From CALCCV01 sp964388665 (lineage in GTDB: Bacteria > Bdellovibrionota > Bdellovibrionia > Bdellovibrionales > Bdellovibrionaceae): a DNA stretch of 64,000 bases. The stretch lies in the NCBI GenBank assembly GCA_964388665.1, contig CAYMBJ010000002.1, positions 1 to 64,000 on the forward strand. The letters are read 5' to 3'. The notes under the pieces were generated by a model. That model did no database searches. It had not been told where the DNA came from and saw nothing but the letters and a program-made list of their open reading frames with translations. This document shows, piece after piece, positions 25,801 through 33,457 of the stretch. A program made the position numbers and the translations under genes. Position 1 is the first letter of the stretch, and the number at the start of each line of letters is the position of its first letter.

Positions 25801-26399
25801 GCGGTATTCGCATTGCTCAGTATGATTTAGAACTTCGCGGCGCTGGCAACCTGCTCGGCGACGATCAATCAGGTCATGTTCATGCTGTCGGTTACGAGCT
25901 GTATATGGATCTATTGCAAGAGGCACTGTCAAGCGCCAAGGGTGAAGATCGCGCCGCTATGGATGTCGATCCTGAAATCAATTTGCGGATTCCTGCCCTG
26001 ATTCCAGATCAATATATGGGTGATATCCGTATGCGCTTATACTATTACAAGCGCCTCTCTGAGATTGAATCAGAAAGCGAATTGGACGAAATAGAACATG
26101 ATCTTCGCGATCAGTTTGGGCCACCTCCAGAACAGGTGGTAAACCTAATGGGCGTAATGCTGATTCGCAAAGTGTGCAAAGAGCTGGGCGTAAAAGACAT
26201 TGGCGCAGGCGTTAAAACCATCAGCCTGGTTTTTTCTGAATCCACAAAGCTAAAACCTGATACCGTAATTAAATTGGCGTCGCGTGATAATAAAAAGTAT
26301 GCGCTGACACCTGACAATAGACTCAATATCAGACTCAACACCATTTCGTGGGCCAACGTCTACGAAGAGGTGCGGTATCTCGCTTCGTTGATCAATTGA
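22830..26399 (+). CDS. mfd: Transcription-repair coupling factor Mfd
   Basis: Mfd removes RNA polymerase stalled at lesions and recruits UvrA. The 1189-residue protein has the UvrB-like N-terminal region (PGQLAIRGGIIDVYSP), the CarD-like RNA-polymerase-interaction domain (GDFVVHLKHGVGVYEGL, near 530), a superfamily 2 helicase core with GDVGFGKTEIAMRAAF (Walker A), VDEEQKFGV (motif II), LSATPIPRTLNMAL, STAIIESGMDI and QLRGRVGRS, and the C-terminal TRCF domain. Start uncertain: ATG at 22830 has no clear ribosome binding site and ATG at 22869 is possible. It ends 6 bp from a convergent gene. Confidence 0.97.
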   Translation: MPLILRKSNDKIYMKIENLGLHFSDVIERKLKLSSEDLRIQGLSQASIVGLLVSQWVHSAKTAMPQLVIVADAESVKSFAESVGLFDPTLKVHSLTDWDVHAYSGLFPNHKNSIAKLNFLFNAQNASKLDIFVTTATALLQLAIPFSVLSNNTFTLRVGDEWDQKLSDRLYQLGYSQTPVAEDPGQLAIRGGIIDVYSPAMPSAVRVSLYGDMIESLREIDIGSQRADQELKSITIIPASETLYFDENYEALIGQFRQSAQSRTQSRKVDQGEFDETLQQLLRKSSFAGVEYLLPYFYPKLDQVLDHFSSPLYTWIVDEDDILRSSDDFQQELKSSFASADSQAIRPDIESLYLDYFSLRFPEGSKKLIFDNLVSSASEGDHIVPYYAYSISDLAIIAKNHSPGSTEYLDLFAKKLTSFREAGYRVFISTKSKTNQDRLQLYLGKMNFEPMLASANERLWETWLTEQANSMRRIHILTEPFQASVRLEDEKLVFLRDDDFLGSKERAAKRVETEAFHKQARSMQFGDLKVGDFVVHLKHGVGVYEGLKKMTVNEVDAEFIQLSYRDKDRLYLPIYRINQLQKHSSAGANTTLDKLGGLSWEKAKVKVKSHLKDIASELLALYAKRAETTRPPLDLDSSEILKFDNQFPYTETEDQLRALEAIQTDFKSTKPMDRLICGDVGFGKTEIAMRAAFIAASNGKQVAVLAPTTVLTAQHGETFGTRFKGWPFKIKVLNRFLAPKDVKILLKEISEGQVDIVIGTHRLLSQDVQFKNLGLLIVDEEQKFGVTHKEKIKKLKISVDTISLSATPIPRTLNMALAGIRDLSLINTAPVDRLPVRTFISKFDRETIRKGILAEVHRGGQVYFVHNRIQSIYSLSDELREICPDIRMRIAHGQMPENELETTMVDFFKHEFDVLLSTAIIESGMDISRANTIFIDQAQIFGLSQLYQLRGRVGRSKSRAYCYLLIPRDRVLEKDAQERLKVIQENTALGSGIRIAQYDLELRGAGNLLGDDQSGHVHAVGYELYMDLLQEALSSAKGEDRAAMDVDPEINLRIPALIPDQYMGDIRMRLYYYKRLSEIESESELDEIEHDLRDQFGPPPEQVVNLMGVMLIRKVCKELGVKDIGAGVKTISLVFSESTKLKPDTVIKLASRDNKKYALTPDNRLNIRLNTISWANVYEEVRYLASLIN

Positions 26400-26404
26400 T
26401 GGCG

Positions 26405-27193
26405 TTAAAATTCCCAGCCAAGGCCCAGGCCAAAGTCAAAATCAGTTTCTGTGGCAGGATCGAGCTCGTCAGAAGTGTTTTCGTATTTAATTGCAAATAG
26501 ATCCAAGAAAGTGTTCTTCAAACCCAAATTGAATCTTGCTTCACGAGCGCTTTCGGCATCTAGCCAATTGATGGACACCAGCAGTCCCAACCTTGTCGCC
26601 AATCCCCAGCCCGTTTGATATGTGTCTGAATCACTGGAGTAGTCCTCTGTAAAACTCATATTGTAATATTCCAAATCCAGATATGGTACCACCCACGGTT
26701 CATCAAATATACCGTCAACGGCGATTCGTCCTGTCACGCCCAGTTTGCGGATATTGAGATTGAAGGTGCTCAGCGGATCACTCACTGAATTGTCCGAAGT
26801 TCCTGCGACACCACCGAAGCCGAGCGAAAGCGGCCCCATATTGAATTTTCCACCCAAATTGATTTCAACCATTTTTGACGGACTTCCCTCAAAAATATTG
26901 TCAAAACTATCTCCCCCAAAATCATTTACTAGCAAAACAGAGTCATAGAGGCTGGGATTGTAGTAGTGAACATTGACACCAAAATAGGCGCCCCACGTAC
27001 GACGGCGTTCCGAGTAATCTGAATCAATGTCTACCATATTTCTTTTCTCGACCCACAGACCATCGGTGGGAGCTTCGTTGCCACTCTGACCTAGAGATGG
27101 AAGCGAGTAGAAAACGCAAATATAGACTAGAAGAAACCGAGCAATGGCTTTTACACTGTTATCAAGATCAAAATAATTGAGGATGAATGCCAT
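26405..27193 (-). CDS. Putative outer-membrane beta-barrel protein
   Basis: I cannot assign a family. The 262-residue protein has an N-terminal signal (FLLVYICVFYSLPSLGQ, cleavage near 36) followed by alternating polar/hydrophobic strands rich in Gly, Tyr and Asn (WGAYFGVNVHYYNP, VEINLGGKF, PLSLGFGGVAG) and ends in FGLGLGWEF; a terminal Phe is typical of outer-membrane barrels assembled by BAM. That pattern and length suggest an 8-10-strand barrel. Its start overlaps the start of the divergent GH3 gene by 7 bp. Convergent with mfd. Confidence 0.65.
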   Translation of the reverse strand: MAFILNYFDLDNSVKAIARFLLVYICVFYSLPSLGQSGNEAPTDGLWVEKRNMVDIDSDYSERRRTWGAYFGVNVHYYNPSLYDSVLLVNDFGGDSFDNIFEGSPSKMVEINLGGKFNMGPLSLGFGGVAGTSDNSVSDPLSTFNLNIRKLGVTGRIAVDGIFDEPWVVPYLDLEYYNMSFTEDYSSDSDTYQTGWGLATRLGLLVSINWLDAESAREARFNLGLKNTFLDLFAIKYENTSDELDPATETDFDFGLGLGWEF

Positions 27194-28782
27194 TGCTGTT
27201 TCCCTTATTTTTAAGACTAATACACTTCGCTAAGAGAAGCATCAAGAGAAGCATCTTGTGCCTCTATATCTTGTCCTTTTGTCTTATTTCAAAAGCTCAA
27301 GGGAAATTATCTCTCGACAATCAACTAGCTCAGGTTCTCATGGTTGGTTTTAGCGAGCACGAAATGTCAGACAACTTGCAAAAGATCATCGCTTCAAAGA
27401 AGGCCGGAAATTTTATTTTTTTTAGACAAAACATCCGCACTCAAGTTCAAAGTCTGGCCATCGCCAATGGCTTAAAGACCGCCGTCAGAGCAGCCACCGG
27501 CTTCGCTCCATTTTTAGCCGTGGATCAGGAGGGTGGTGATGTGATTCGCATCAAAACTCAGCCCGCAATGCCTTCGGCATTTTACGTCGGTGAGCTCGCA
27601 AGCCCAAGACATGCTTGGAACCTTGGGAGATCAACAGGTGCCTTGCTCAATACCTTTGGCATCAACATGAATCTGGCTCCCGTGCTTGATGTATCTTCTG
27701 CAAACCGTGTGGAGTTTTTGAAGCTGAGATCCTTTGGCACAAACCCCGTCAATGTAGGGCGCATGGGCTATTACTTTGCTATGGGTTTAAAGAATCAAAA
27801 TGTATTCCCAGTGGCCAAGCATTTTCCCTCCATTGGCGAGAGCATGGGGGATCCTCACGATCAAATGATTCGCGACTTTCGTACGGGTGAACGTGTGATT
27901 AAAGAAGATCTCATCACTTACAAGGGATTCTTTAAAATGGGCAATCTTAATGGCGTGCTATTATCCCACACGACGTTTCAGGGTTTTGATCCCAAGTCGC
28001 CGGCGTCACGCTCTGCCAATGTTTACCGTATGCTGAGGGATGATTATAACTTTTATGGCTTGGCCATCACTGACGATCTCTTGATGGCTGGAAATGGCGC
28101 CCGCTCCGAACTTTCTAAAAACTGCGTTGCCAGTATCGAGGCCGGCGCTGACATCTTGCTCCTTTCGGCCAATGGACGCGCCCTCGAAGAGTGTCACGCA
28201 GCCCTAAAATCCAAAGCCAACTCCGACGGCAAATTCAGATTGCTGCTCGCCAATCGCTTTCAAAGAATTCGGAGAATAAAAGAGCTTACTATTCAAAATC
28301 CTGATCAAAATGCGAACTCTTCCGGTGGATTTAAAGAAGCCGTCGAGGCCATCGAAAGTTCCTTTTTTGAAAAGATGTTCACCGAACTCAAGGCGGCGAT
28401 CGAAATGAACGATTTAACCAACGAAACCTGTTTGCAAAAGGAGCTTGCCAGCTTTCTCAAAGGACTCTCGATTCCCAAATCGCTTAGCAAACAAGAGTCC
28501 GAACTCTTCAAGACGGCAAAAAATGTAAAGTCAGAATTCAAAGTGAACCTGCGACCTATAGATGGACGTCGAATCCCTAGCAGCATTTCACAGAGCGCCA
28601 AAGTCAAAAAGTGTAAGGTGGAGATCGCCTACACTCCCAATCTTTCCTCTTTCAAAAGGATTCTAAAACGCAAAACGAATCTAAATAAAAAGACCATCGT
28701 GTTTGCCAGCCATGCCTTCACCGAAGACGACAAAAGCAAATTCTTACATTTGAGCTTTTTACCCAAAACCCTCGGCTACTAG
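27187..28782 (+). CDS. GH3-family glycoside hydrolase, NagZ-like
   Basis: The 531-residue protein has a signal-like N-terminus (basic, then ILCLYILSFCLI) and a family 3 glycosidase domain: FLAVDQEGGDVIRI (113-117 core), MNLAPVLDV, FPVAKHFPSIG (Lys211-His212), DPHDQM in place of the NagZ DSH loop and LAITDDLLM with the nucleophile Asp near 296. NagZ enzymes cleave N-acetylglucosaminyl-anhydromuramyl bonds in muropeptide recycling; an exported form would act on periplasmic or external sugar. About 150 C-terminal residues beyond the barrel are unassigned. No later in-frame ATG is plausible. The start overlaps a divergent gene. Confidence 0.8.
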   Translation: MPLLFPLFLRLIHFAKRSIKRSILCLYILSFCLISKAQGKLSLDNQLAQVLMVGFSEHEMSDNLQKIIASKKAGNFIFFRQNIRTQVQSLAIANGLKTAVRAATGFAPFLAVDQEGGDVIRIKTQPAMPSAFYVGELASPRHAWNLGRSTGALLNTFGINMNLAPVLDVSSANRVEFLKLRSFGTNPVNVGRMGYYFAMGLKNQNVFPVAKHFPSIGESMGDPHDQMIRDFRTGERVIKEDLITYKGFFKMGNLNGVLLSHTTFQGFDPKSPASRSANVYRMLRDDYNFYGLAITDDLLMAGNGARSELSKNCVASIEAGADILLLSANGRALEECHAALKSKANSDGKFRLLLANRFQRIRRIKELTIQNPDQNANSSGGFKEAVEAIESSFFEKMFTELKAAIEMNDLTNETCLQKELASFLKGLSIPKSLSKQESELFKTAKNVKSEFKVNLRPIDGRRIPSSISQSAKVKKCKVEIAYTPNLSSFKRILKRKTNLNKKTIVFASHAFTEDDKSKFLHLSFLPKTLGY

Positions 28783-28812
28783 CCTCAACTCGACAATAAT
28801 TTTTGAGGCTAG
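28779..28812. terminator. Hairpin terminator between convergent genes
   Basis: CTAGCCTCA (28779-28787) pairs exactly with TGAGGCTAG (28804-28812), overlapping the stop codon of the GH3 gene. The loop contains AATTTT rather than a T run after the stem. It lies between the convergent GH3 and glyoxalase-like genes and may serve both. Confidence 0.5.
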
Positions 28813-28849
28813 AAGCCGGTTCAAAGGCGCCTGATGTATATATTTGGAG

Positions 28850-29584
28850 CTAAACGCGAACTTCCAAATCAAGAAGATTCCAGCTTTTGTTTTTTGGGTC
28901 TTTTGCTTTCGCAAACAGAATCGCAGTCCCGTCCTGGCTCGACTCGACAAAAGAAATTTTTCCCGGGCGAAGTTTGATTAAGGCGGAGTTTTCACAAAAC
29001 TCTGCCTCAGGAAACAAAGTGGCAATATATGGCTTGGCGGCTGCCATTGAAGGAACATTTACTTGCGCCTCCCAAATTCCATCCACTCCGAATTCGCGAG
29101 CGTTTGGTTTCATATATTTACGATAGTGATCCCAGCTCGAAGCATCATATTGAATAAATCGAATATCCAAGTGAGTACCTGGAATGGGCGTCATTTTAAT
29201 ATAGCGCCAGGGCATCTCCATTGTCATTAGTCCGAAGAAGACCTTAAATCTGGTTTTTTCAATTGAACAAGGCACGTCAGCCTTAAGAAGGCGGTTGAAG
29301 AGTGAGTCAAGATCCTCTGTTCTGAGAAAAATGCAGCTTATTCCTCGTTCTCCACGATTGAATCTTTCTACCCATTCGCCGGGCCACCCCCCGCCGTCAG
29401 GCTTTAGAAGTCTAACGATCTCAAAGTACTGATCTCCGACCCAAATATTAGAAGCCTTGAACCCAGAGGTTCCCTTGCCTTTTCTTGGTCGAAACGGAAA
29501 TCCTACCTCAGAAATTGTTGAAGCCAGATTTTCAAGCGGCTTGATATCATTATCGACATGGACAACAAAATGGTCTAATTGCAT
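28850..29584 (-). CDS. Glyoxalase-like domain protein
   Basis: The 244-residue product starts MQLDHFVVHVDN, the first strand of the vicinal-oxygen-chelate fold, with a probable metal His, and continues GTSGFKASNIWVGDQYFEIVRLL (the family N-acetyl-like pattern with Glu at the second metal position) and a second half beginning GIWEAQVNVPSM. The best fit is the glyoxalase-like superfamily grouped as PF13468-type; the substrate is unknown. ATG at 29584 is chosen because GAGG lies 6 nt upstream; GTG at 29608 overlaps the preceding gene stop. It is in an apparent two-gene operon with the erythromycin-esterase-like fragment. Confidence 0.6.
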   Translation of the reverse strand: MQLDHFVVHVDNDIKPLENLASTISEVGFPFRPRKGKGTSGFKASNIWVGDQYFEIVRLLKPDGGGWPGEWVERFNRGERGISCIFLRTEDLDSLFNRLLKADVPCSIEKTRFKVFFGLMTMEMPWRYIKMTPIPGTHLDIRFIQYDASSWDHYRKYMKPNAREFGVDGIWEAQVNVPSMAAAKPYIATLFPEAEFCENSALIKLRPGKISFVESSQDGTAILFAKAKDPKNKSWNLLDLEVRV

Positions 29585-29604
29585 CAAATCCTCATAAGTA
29601 AACG

Positions 29605-30312
29605 TCACTCAGTCATCGGGAAACTAAATGGCAAGGAAATTAAGGCATCGAATGTCGAGGAGATCTTAACCTGAGACAAACACAAAAAGTCAACTTTTGC
29701 TTCAGGATGAAAAACGGTATTCTGACGGACATCGAGAAAAATATTCCCAAAGGGTGCGAGTATGTTTTCTAAACTTCCAGAGTTTGGCTGACATAGAGGT
29801 ATTGACCACCATGTTGCATGTGAAGGCTTCTCTGAAATGGCTGCAGAGACGAAATAACGATCTCCATAGATTTGCGCTAGAAATGTACCTAATACCTTGT
29901 CCGAAAATGGTGACAATTTTTCGAATCTACGTCCAAGATGACCTGCATGAGCCATAATGATGAACTTGGAGTTTTGCTTTTGAGAGGAGATAAAATTCTG
30001 GATCATTGCCCCCATCCCAGAATCGCGTAAAGTATTAGAATCATGATTGCGGCCTTGAACCTTTGCCAATGTGAACGGAGCCCAGGCCTTTAGCGCAATC
30101 AATGAATTAATAACTGATAGTTCGTCAAGACCATGATCTACGATACAGTGACCTAAGTCTGAAAGAAACCTTTCACATTTTTCAAGTTCTGAGTCTGTAG
30201 CGGGTCCCACTCTCCACGAGCTTGCATGTCCTGGACCGCAAAGTCGAAGCTCATCGATTCTCGCTGCCAAAGAGGGTACGTAATTTAAAATAAGAGTGTT
30301 CAAGGAGTTCAA
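29605..30312 (-). CDS. Erythromycin-esterase-like protein, N-terminally truncated
   Basis: The 235-residue frame matches the C-terminal part of the erythromycin esterase (EreA/EreB-like) superfamily: RDSGMGAMIQNFI (family RDxAMAxN), KFIIMAHAGHLGRR (family KVVVWAHNGHV, with a catalytic His) and LGTFLAQIYGDRYFVSA (family MGxxLxxxYGxxYY). The N-terminal third, including the GExTHG motif with the catalytic Glu, is absent; in-frame sequence upstream of TTG 30312 runs only about 20 codons to a stop. Probably a decayed or reduced gene. Members have varied, mostly unknown substrates, so no resistance claim is made. Confidence 0.55.
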   Translation of the reverse strand: MNSLNTLILNYVPSLAARIDELRLCGPGHASSWRVGPATDSELEKCERFLSDLGHCIVDHGLDELSVINSLIALKAWAPFTLAKVQGRNHDSNTLRDSGMGAMIQNFISSQKQNSKFIIMAHAGHLGRRFEKLSPFSDKVLGTFLAQIYGDRYFVSAAISEKPSHATWWSIPLCQPNSGSLENILAPFGNIFLDVRQNTVFHPEAKVDFLCLSQVKISSTFDALISLPFSFPMTE

Positions 30313-30440
30313 ATCTATGGGTAAGCGAACACAATCGGAGGCTCTGACTTCGATATCTCAGTTAGACGTGTCTTAGGAGATTCAGTTTTTGAGACAGTCC
30401 AAACATCCGCGCGTTATTTTCTTTAAAAACTCCGCGGCTA

Positions 30441-30568
30441 GGTAGATAAGTCACAAATGAACGCGACCGAGGCGTCCGAGGAGGAGGCGCGGAGGGCTAC
30501 TCCTTGTAGCCCGCACAAGTCGACGACGACGGCAACGAAGGTCCCGTTCATTTGCGGCTCATCTACTG
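30441..30568. repeat. Long imperfect inverted repeat with inner hairpin after atpC (copy 2 of the CGACGACGA element)
   Basis: Arms at about 30441-30467 and 30541-30568 (core CAAATGAACG inverted as CGTTCATTTG) enclose a GC-rich centre containing GGGCTAC-TCCTT-GTAGCCC (30494-30512) and GAGGAGGAGGC and CGACGACGACGG motifs. The right arm overlaps the atpC stop codon. As RNA it would form a hairpin of over 120 nt at the 3' end of the atp operon. No long T run follows. Its motif order matches the element at 15190-15242. The rest of the 250-bp gap holds no ORF. Confidence 0.6.
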
Positions 30569-30976
30569 GGTGTCTTTGCCAATAAGAGTAAGATCATGCC
30601 GCCCACGAGCAGCCTGTCTTTGGGCTTCTTCAAACTGATCTGGAGTTAAATCGCCAGCCAAAAGTTTGGCATCACCTTCTTCAATTCTTTGGATAGCGGC
30701 CTGTTCCGTGATGTCCTCAGTCTGATCAATGATGTCAGCAAGAACGGAAACCCCAGCCGGGCTCACTTCACAGTATCCCCAGCTGACGACAACCTTATGT
30801 CGACGTGTCTCGCCCTGGAGGAGCCAGGTCATTATTCCTGTCGACAGGGTGGTCACCATTGGTGAATGACCCTGCAAAATATTGAGTTCACCACGAAAAG
30901 CGGGAACCGTGACCTCTTCAACTTCGAGGTCTGTTAAGACTTTTCGTTCAGGCGTCACCAGAGTTAGTTTCAACAT
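30563..30976 (-). CDS. atpC: ATP synthase epsilon subunit
   Basis: AtpC is the epsilon subunit of F1, part of the central stalk and an inhibitor of ATP hydrolysis. The 137-residue product begins MLKLTLVTPERKV, has the family blocks VTVPAFRGELNILQGHSPMVTTL and VVSWGYCEVSPAGVSVLADI and the C-terminal two-helix domain (QAAIQRIEEGDAKLL). Last gene of the F1 operon; a large hairpin overlaps its stop. Confidence 0.95.
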   Translation of the reverse strand: MLKLTLVTPERKVLTDLEVEEVTVPAFRGELNILQGHSPMVTTLSTGIMTWLLQGETRRHKVVVSWGYCEVSPAGVSVLADIIDQTEDITEQAAIQRIEEGDAKLLAGDLTPDQFEEAQRQAARGRHDLTLIGKDTQ

Positions 30977-31018
30977 TGTATTCCACCAGTTCTCAGTTCG
31001 AGTTTACACGAATCAAAA

Positions 31019-32425
31019 TTACTTATTGATACCTTTAGCTTTTTCAACAGCCTCTTCAATGGTTCCAACCATGTAAAATGCCTGCTCAGGAAGGGCGTCA
31101 TGCTTACCATCCAGAATCTCACGGAAACCACGAACGGTGTCCTTGATGTCGACGTACTTTCCTTTTAAGCCAGTGAAGGCCTCAGCAACGAAAAACGGCT
31201 GTGATAAAAATCGTTGAATTTTACGAGCGCGATAGACAACCAACTTATCCTCTTCAGACAATTCATCCATACCCAAGATGGCAATGATGTCCAGTAGCTC
31301 TTTATAGCGCTGCAAGAGGGATTGAACATCTCGAGCCGTGCGGTAGTGCTCTTCCCCAACAATCAAAGGATCCAACATTCTAGAAGTTGAACTCAAAGGG
31401 TTCACGGCTGGAAAGATCGCCATCGCCGCAATTTCACGGTCCAAATTTGTTGTGGCATCTAAGTGGGTAAATGTTGTTGCCGGCGCTGGATCCGTATAGT
31501 CATCCGCAGGAACATACACGGCTTGCACTGATGTTACAGAGCCTTTTTTAGTGGAAGTGATTCGCTCTTGAAGAACACCCATCTCGGTACCCAATGTTGG
31601 CTGATAACCCACAGCTGATGGAATTCGACCCAAGAGGGCGGAAACCTCGGCACCGGCCTGAGTGAATCGGAAGATGTTATCCACGAAAAAAAGAACGTCC
31701 TGATTTTCTACGTCACGAAAATACTCCGCAATCGTCAGTCCAGTCAGTGCCACACGTGCTCTGGCTCCAGGGGGTTCATTCATCTGACCAAACACCAAGG
31801 CAGTCTTGTCGATAACGCCAGAACCTTTCATCTCGCGCCAAAGATCATTACCTTCTCGAGTTCTCTCGCCGACACCAGCAAACACCGAGTAGCCACCATG
31901 CTCAGTGGCGATATTGCGAATCAACTCTTGAATCAAAACTGTTTTACCAACGCCCGCACCACCAAAAAGACCGATCTTTCCGCCCTTTGCATAAGGAGCA
32001 AGAAGATCCACAACTTTAATTCCGGTCATAAGCATCTGCGCACTGGTGGCCAGATCCTCAAAGCGTGGAGCCGTCCTATGGATTGGCCAATTCTCTTTAG
32101 TTTTTAAATCTCCCGCTTCGTCAATTGGTTCACCAACAACATTGATGATTCGACCCAAAACCTCTTTGCCAACCGGTGCAGTGATCATTTTTCCAGTATT
32201 CTGCACTTTTTGACCACGCACTAATCCCTCTGAAGAATCCATCGAGATCGTTCGTACAATATTGTCACCCAAATGCTGGGCCACTTCTAAAACCAAATTC
32301 CACTCTTTGTCAGAGATCACTGAATTGGTGGTCTTCAAAGCGGTATTAATAGGTGGTAGCTCACCATTTTCAAACTCTACGTCAATGACAGGACCTAGCA
32401 CTTGTTTAATCTTACCGTACGACAT
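31019..32425 (-). CDS. atpD: ATP synthase beta subunit
   Basis: AtpD is the catalytic beta subunit of F1. The 468-residue protein has the P-loop GGAGVGKTVLIQELI, GERTREGNDL, the DELSEED motif (MDELSEEDKLVV) and ALLGRIPSAVGYQPTL. Length is typical. It follows atpG and precedes atpC in the standard order. Confidence 0.98.
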   Translation of the reverse strand: MSYGKIKQVLGPVIDVEFENGELPPINTALKTTNSVISDKEWNLVLEVAQHLGDNIVRTISMDSSEGLVRGQKVQNTGKMITAPVGKEVLGRIINVVGEPIDEAGDLKTKENWPIHRTAPRFEDLATSAQMLMTGIKVVDLLAPYAKGGKIGLFGGAGVGKTVLIQELIRNIATEHGGYSVFAGVGERTREGNDLWREMKGSGVIDKTALVFGQMNEPPGARARVALTGLTIAEYFRDVENQDVLFFVDNIFRFTQAGAEVSALLGRIPSAVGYQPTLGTEMGVLQERITSTKKGSVTSVQAVYVPADDYTDPAPATTFTHLDATTNLDREIAAMAIFPAVNPLSSTSRMLDPLIVGEEHYRTARDVQSLLQRYKELLDIIAILGMDELSEEDKLVVYRARKIQRFLSQPFFVAEAFTGLKGKYVDIKDTVRGFREILDGKHDALPEQAFYMVGTIEEAVEKAKGINK

Positions 32426-32480
32426 TTTTTAGCTCCCTATTTTTGTATCAAATTAAAATCAAAATAAAAAATTAGCTCTG

Positions 32481-33359
32481 TTATTTCAAAGCCTCTGCTC
32501 CCGAAACAATTTCGGTGAGTTCGGTTGTGATCTTTTCTTGTCTGAGCTTATTGTATGTCAGCGACAAGGTAGAAACGACCGACTGCGCATTGTTTGTCGC
32601 GTTCTCCATAGAGGTCATACGAGCTCCATGCTCTCCTGCTACGCTCTCTGACATACATCTATAAACCTGAAGATTAAAGTGCTTAACCAACAGCTGTTCA
32701 ATGATTAGCTCCGGACTAGGTTCAAAAATTAAATCAACTGCAAAGGCATCGCCCTTTTGCTCATGAAAAGAGGATTTCGAGATATCGATGGGTAACAAAG
32801 TCTCGGTGGTCACTTTTTGAGTGAGCGCATTTTTGAACTCATTGTAAATCATTCGAATTTCGTCATACTGACCATCGAGATATCGCTCGAGAAGCTTGGT
32901 GGCGATAGAAGACGCCAACTCATACGAGATGTCCTTATCCAGCTTAAGCATGCTGTGTATTGGCTTTATTTGGCGCTTAATGAAATAATCATTGGCGCGG
33001 CGGCCGATCGCGAACACATCTATGACTTCATAGACTTTTTGATGTTCCTTTATGTAGCTCTCTGCAAATTTATTGATATTGGTATTGAACGCTCCACAAA
33101 GACCTCTGTCAGAAGTCAGCACGACCAAAAGTACTTTTTTGGGCGAGTCGACTGGCTCCATTAGGCGGTGCGAAACCTTTTGCGTAAGAGCAATATCAGC
33201 TATCACTCCCTGCAGAGTCAATGCATAGGGCCGCATATTCAGTATGTTATGCTGAGCCTTTCGCAACTTAGCCGCAGACACCAATTTCATCGCTTTGGTG
33301 ATCTGCTGGGTGTTTTTTGTGGCATCTATTCTTGCCCGAATTTCTTTTAAGCTGGGCAT
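32481..33359 (-). CDS. atpG: ATP synthase gamma subunit
   Basis: AtpG is the rotating central-stalk subunit. The 292-residue protein starts MPSLKEIRARIDATKNTQQITKAMKLVSAAKLRKA-type and has SDRGLCGAFN and the C-terminal signature ESVAGEHGARMTSMENATNNA, followed by the long terminal helix NKLRQEKITTELTEIVSGAEAL. Standard length and order between atpA and atpD. Confidence 0.97.
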   Translation of the reverse strand: MPSLKEIRARIDATKNTQQITKAMKLVSAAKLRKAQHNILNMRPYALTLQGVIADIALTQKVSHRLMEPVDSPKKVLLVVLTSDRGLCGAFNTNINKFAESYIKEHQKVYEVIDVFAIGRRANDYFIKRQIKPIHSMLKLDKDISYELASSIATKLLERYLDGQYDEIRMIYNEFKNALTQKVTTETLLPIDISKSSFHEQKGDAFAVDLIFEPSPELIIEQLLVKHFNLQVYRCMSESVAGEHGARMTSMENATNNAQSVVSTLSLTYNKLRQEKITTELTEIVSGAEALK

Positions 33360-33457
33360 ACATTCCTCATTTTTTTATCAGCCATTTTCGCAAGTCTTTT
33401 CCTTCGTTTTGCTGGAACACAAAATCTCCGCATTCCAGCTAGCAATTCAAGCGTTTG

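Noticed and set aside
29605..30312. Macrolide resistance gene
   Set aside because: Only the C-terminal superfamily motifs are present and the catalytic N-terminal region is missing; no resistance function can be claimed.
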